From the NCBI GenBank assembly GCA_902772625.1, contig CACYBP010000019.1, forward strand, positions 1-5,969: a DNA stretch of 5,969 nt, in the 5' to 3' direction. Positions 4,846-5,969 of this stretch are shown here, one piece after another (position 1 is the stretch's first letter; every line of letters begins with the position of its first letter). The notes under the pieces were generated by a model. It saw nothing but the letters and a program-made list of their open reading frames with translations, searched no databases and was not told the origin of the DNA. The position numbers and the translations under genes were made by a program. The stretch is from Oscillospiraceae bacterium. Its GTDB lineage: Bacteria > Bacillota > Clostridia > Oscillospirales > QAMX01.

Positions 4846-5969
4846 TCAGGGCTTTTCTCCCTTCAGAAGAAATCTCACGCCGGCGACCTCCGGCCGGTAT
4901 CGGTCCGCCTCCCCGTCCCGGCTCGCCAGAGCCAGGCCGGTCCCGGTGCCGTCCAGGGCGTACTTTTCATTCCGGATCCAGGCGATCAGCATTCTGTCTT
5001 TTTCCGCCGCGTGCCGCGTCACCGTCTCTTCCCCGCCGTCCGAAAGGGTGATCACCGCCCGGTCCCAATCCTTTGCGCCTTCTTTTTCGGCAAGCGACGA
5101 AAGGGTGATCCCGCCCATCCACAGAAGCTGGACCGAGCCCTCCGGATCGTTCCCCCGGCGGCGCCTGGCCACCACGGTCGTGATCTCGTCCGGGCCGATA
5201 TCGGTCCGGTGAAGGGTCTTTTCGGTCTCGCCCTCCCCGGTCCCCACCGCGACCTTCAGGGTCCAGTCGGTTTCTTCCACCGGGACGGGGATCCTTCTCT
5301 CCGCGTTCGAGACCGGCTCGCTCGTTTCAAAGGGGAAATAATCCTTTTCCAGGATCGTGAAGTCGTAACGCGAGGCGAACTCCCTGCAGTCACGCGTCTC
5401 TTCTTCGGAGATCCCCTCCCATTCCAGCATCTGCTCGGCAACGGAGCAGATCCCCTTGAACTCCGGGGACCAGGCGATGCGGTCGATCTCGTACCCGCCT
5501 CCCGGCGCGAACCGGTACCGGATCTCCAGAAAGCCTTCGCGGAGCAGATGCACGCTGGTCAGGCTCCAGGTGGCGTAGATCTCGTATCTTTCCTTTACGT
5601 CCCGGTTGGCTTCTTTGACGCTCTCTCCCTCCCCGAGGGGGCGGAAGGACGCGGCGTAAAGCTTCGTCGCGGGGTCGATGTCGATCACCTTTTCGATCTT
5701 GTCCCCCTCCCTGAGGGAGGAAAAATCCCTTATGCTCTTCGCGCTGCCCGAGACGCAGACCGGATGGCCGTAAGCGTTTCCCTCCCGGTCGAAAAAGACG
5801 TAGCACGCGTTTCCCCGGTCGGTCAGCCAGACCGCGTAATAGTGTCCTCCGTCGGGGGTGTCCACGAACCGGACGTTGTCCACCGGATAGGTCCCGAGGA
5901 TCGCGGGCGTCCTCCATTTATAATCCTGTATGTTGTTCAGAAGGTCCCGCCCTGGGACCAGATCCTCCA
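4846..5969 (-). CDS. Large protein of unknown function, start outside the window
   Basis: The frame runs from the right edge (first full codon at 5967) to TGA at 4848-4846, giving 373 visible residues. The GTG at 5883 is an internal codon: the frame stays open to the edge, no Shine-Dalgarno precedes it, and the residues before it (YKWRTPAILGTYP) look like real protein. I do not recognise the family. No transmembrane segment is visible in the part shown; any signal or lipoprotein peptide would lie outside the window. It is charged and appears rich in beta strands. At visible residues about 82-166 the pattern of LREGDKIEKVIDIDPATK, then SVHLLREGFLEIRYRF and EIDRIAW, resembles small BamE/SmpA-like domains of Bacillota envelope proteins; this is a weak inference. 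A second part (about 233-373), starting near TDWTLKVAVG, may be a separate beta domain. Codon use resembles its neighbours. It is closed by its own terminator and is not part of the downstream operon. Confidence 0.75.
   Translation of the reverse strand, partial: EDLVPGRDLLNNIQDYKWRTPAILGTYPVDNVRFVDTPDGGHYYAVWLTDRGNACYVFFDREGNAYGHPVCVSGSAKSIRDFSSLREGDKIEKVIDIDPATKLYAASFRPLGEGESVKEANRDVKERYEIYATWSLTSVHLLREGFLEIRYRFAPGGGYEIDRIAWSPEFKGICSVAEQMLEWEGISEEETRDCREFASRYDFTILEKDYFPFETSEPVSNAERRIPVPVEETDWTLKVAVGTGEGETEKTLHRTDIGPDEITTVVARRRRGNDPEGSVQLLWMGGITLSSLAEKEGAKDWDRAVITLSDGGEETVTRHAAEKDRMLIAWIRNEKYALDGTGTGLALASRDGEADRYRPEVAGVRFLLKGEKP

Noticed and set aside
4392..5051. A 219-codon plus-strand frame across the intergenic region
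   Set aside because: It crosses the DUF177 gene, the operon promoter and the terminator of the unknown gene. Its translation is Arg/Pro-rich and shows no domain.
5390..5917. A minus-strand frame starting with an ATG at 5917 next to the unknown gene
   Set aside because: It is in another frame of the large unknown gene and gives an Arg/Gly/Pro-rich product typical of a shadow frame.

Overview
The window is bacterial chromosomal DNA from a GC-rich member of the Bacillota, most likely an anaerobic Clostridia-type organism. The evidence is the DUF512-der-plsY gene order, good matches to Gram-positive Shine-Dalgarno sequences, textbook sigma-A promoters, and a zinc-ribbon L32. Species or family cannot be fixed from the sequence alone. 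All seven genes are read from the minus strand. No tRNA, rRNA, CRISPR array, insertion sequence or attachment site is visible, and no stretch over 300 bases lacks a gene.

Reading in the direction of transcription (high to low coordinates): (1) 5969-4846 is the 3' part of a large gene of unknown function whose start lies outside the window. It is closed by an intrinsic terminator at 4800-4830, with a possible second weak terminator at 4749-4769. (2) A perfect consensus promoter (4692-4664) starts a compact five-gene operon: DUF177/YceD-like protein (4619-4149), rpmF for ribosomal protein L32 (4129-3944), a PDZ/radical-SAM DUF512 protein (3855-2554), der, a ribosome-assembly GTPase (2526-1189), and plsY, acyl-phosphate glycerol-3-phosphate acyltransferase (1163-531). 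Gaps are about 20-30 bp, except for an 88-bp gap with a hairpin between rpmF and the DUF512 gene. The operon ends at a strong terminator with a perfect 28-bp palindrome (489-516). (3) A second perfect consensus promoter, with an extended -10 and an AT-rich upstream stretch (405-377), drives a gene for a ribbon-helix-helix (CopG-like) protein (341 to below 1), cut off by the left edge.

The operon joins ribosome construction (L32, Der, and DUF177, which is linked to 23S rRNA in other lineages) to phospholipid synthesis (PlsY). In many bacteria yceD-rpmF sits next to plsX and the fab genes. Here rpmF is instead followed by the clostridial DUF512-der-plsY block, and the gpsA gene that often follows plsY is absent. 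The ribosome-lipid linkage is therefore kept with a different lipid gene. I see no wholly new system. The least explained items are the unknown large protein, the RHH protein with its unusually strong promoter, and the hairpin between rpmF and the DUF512 gene.
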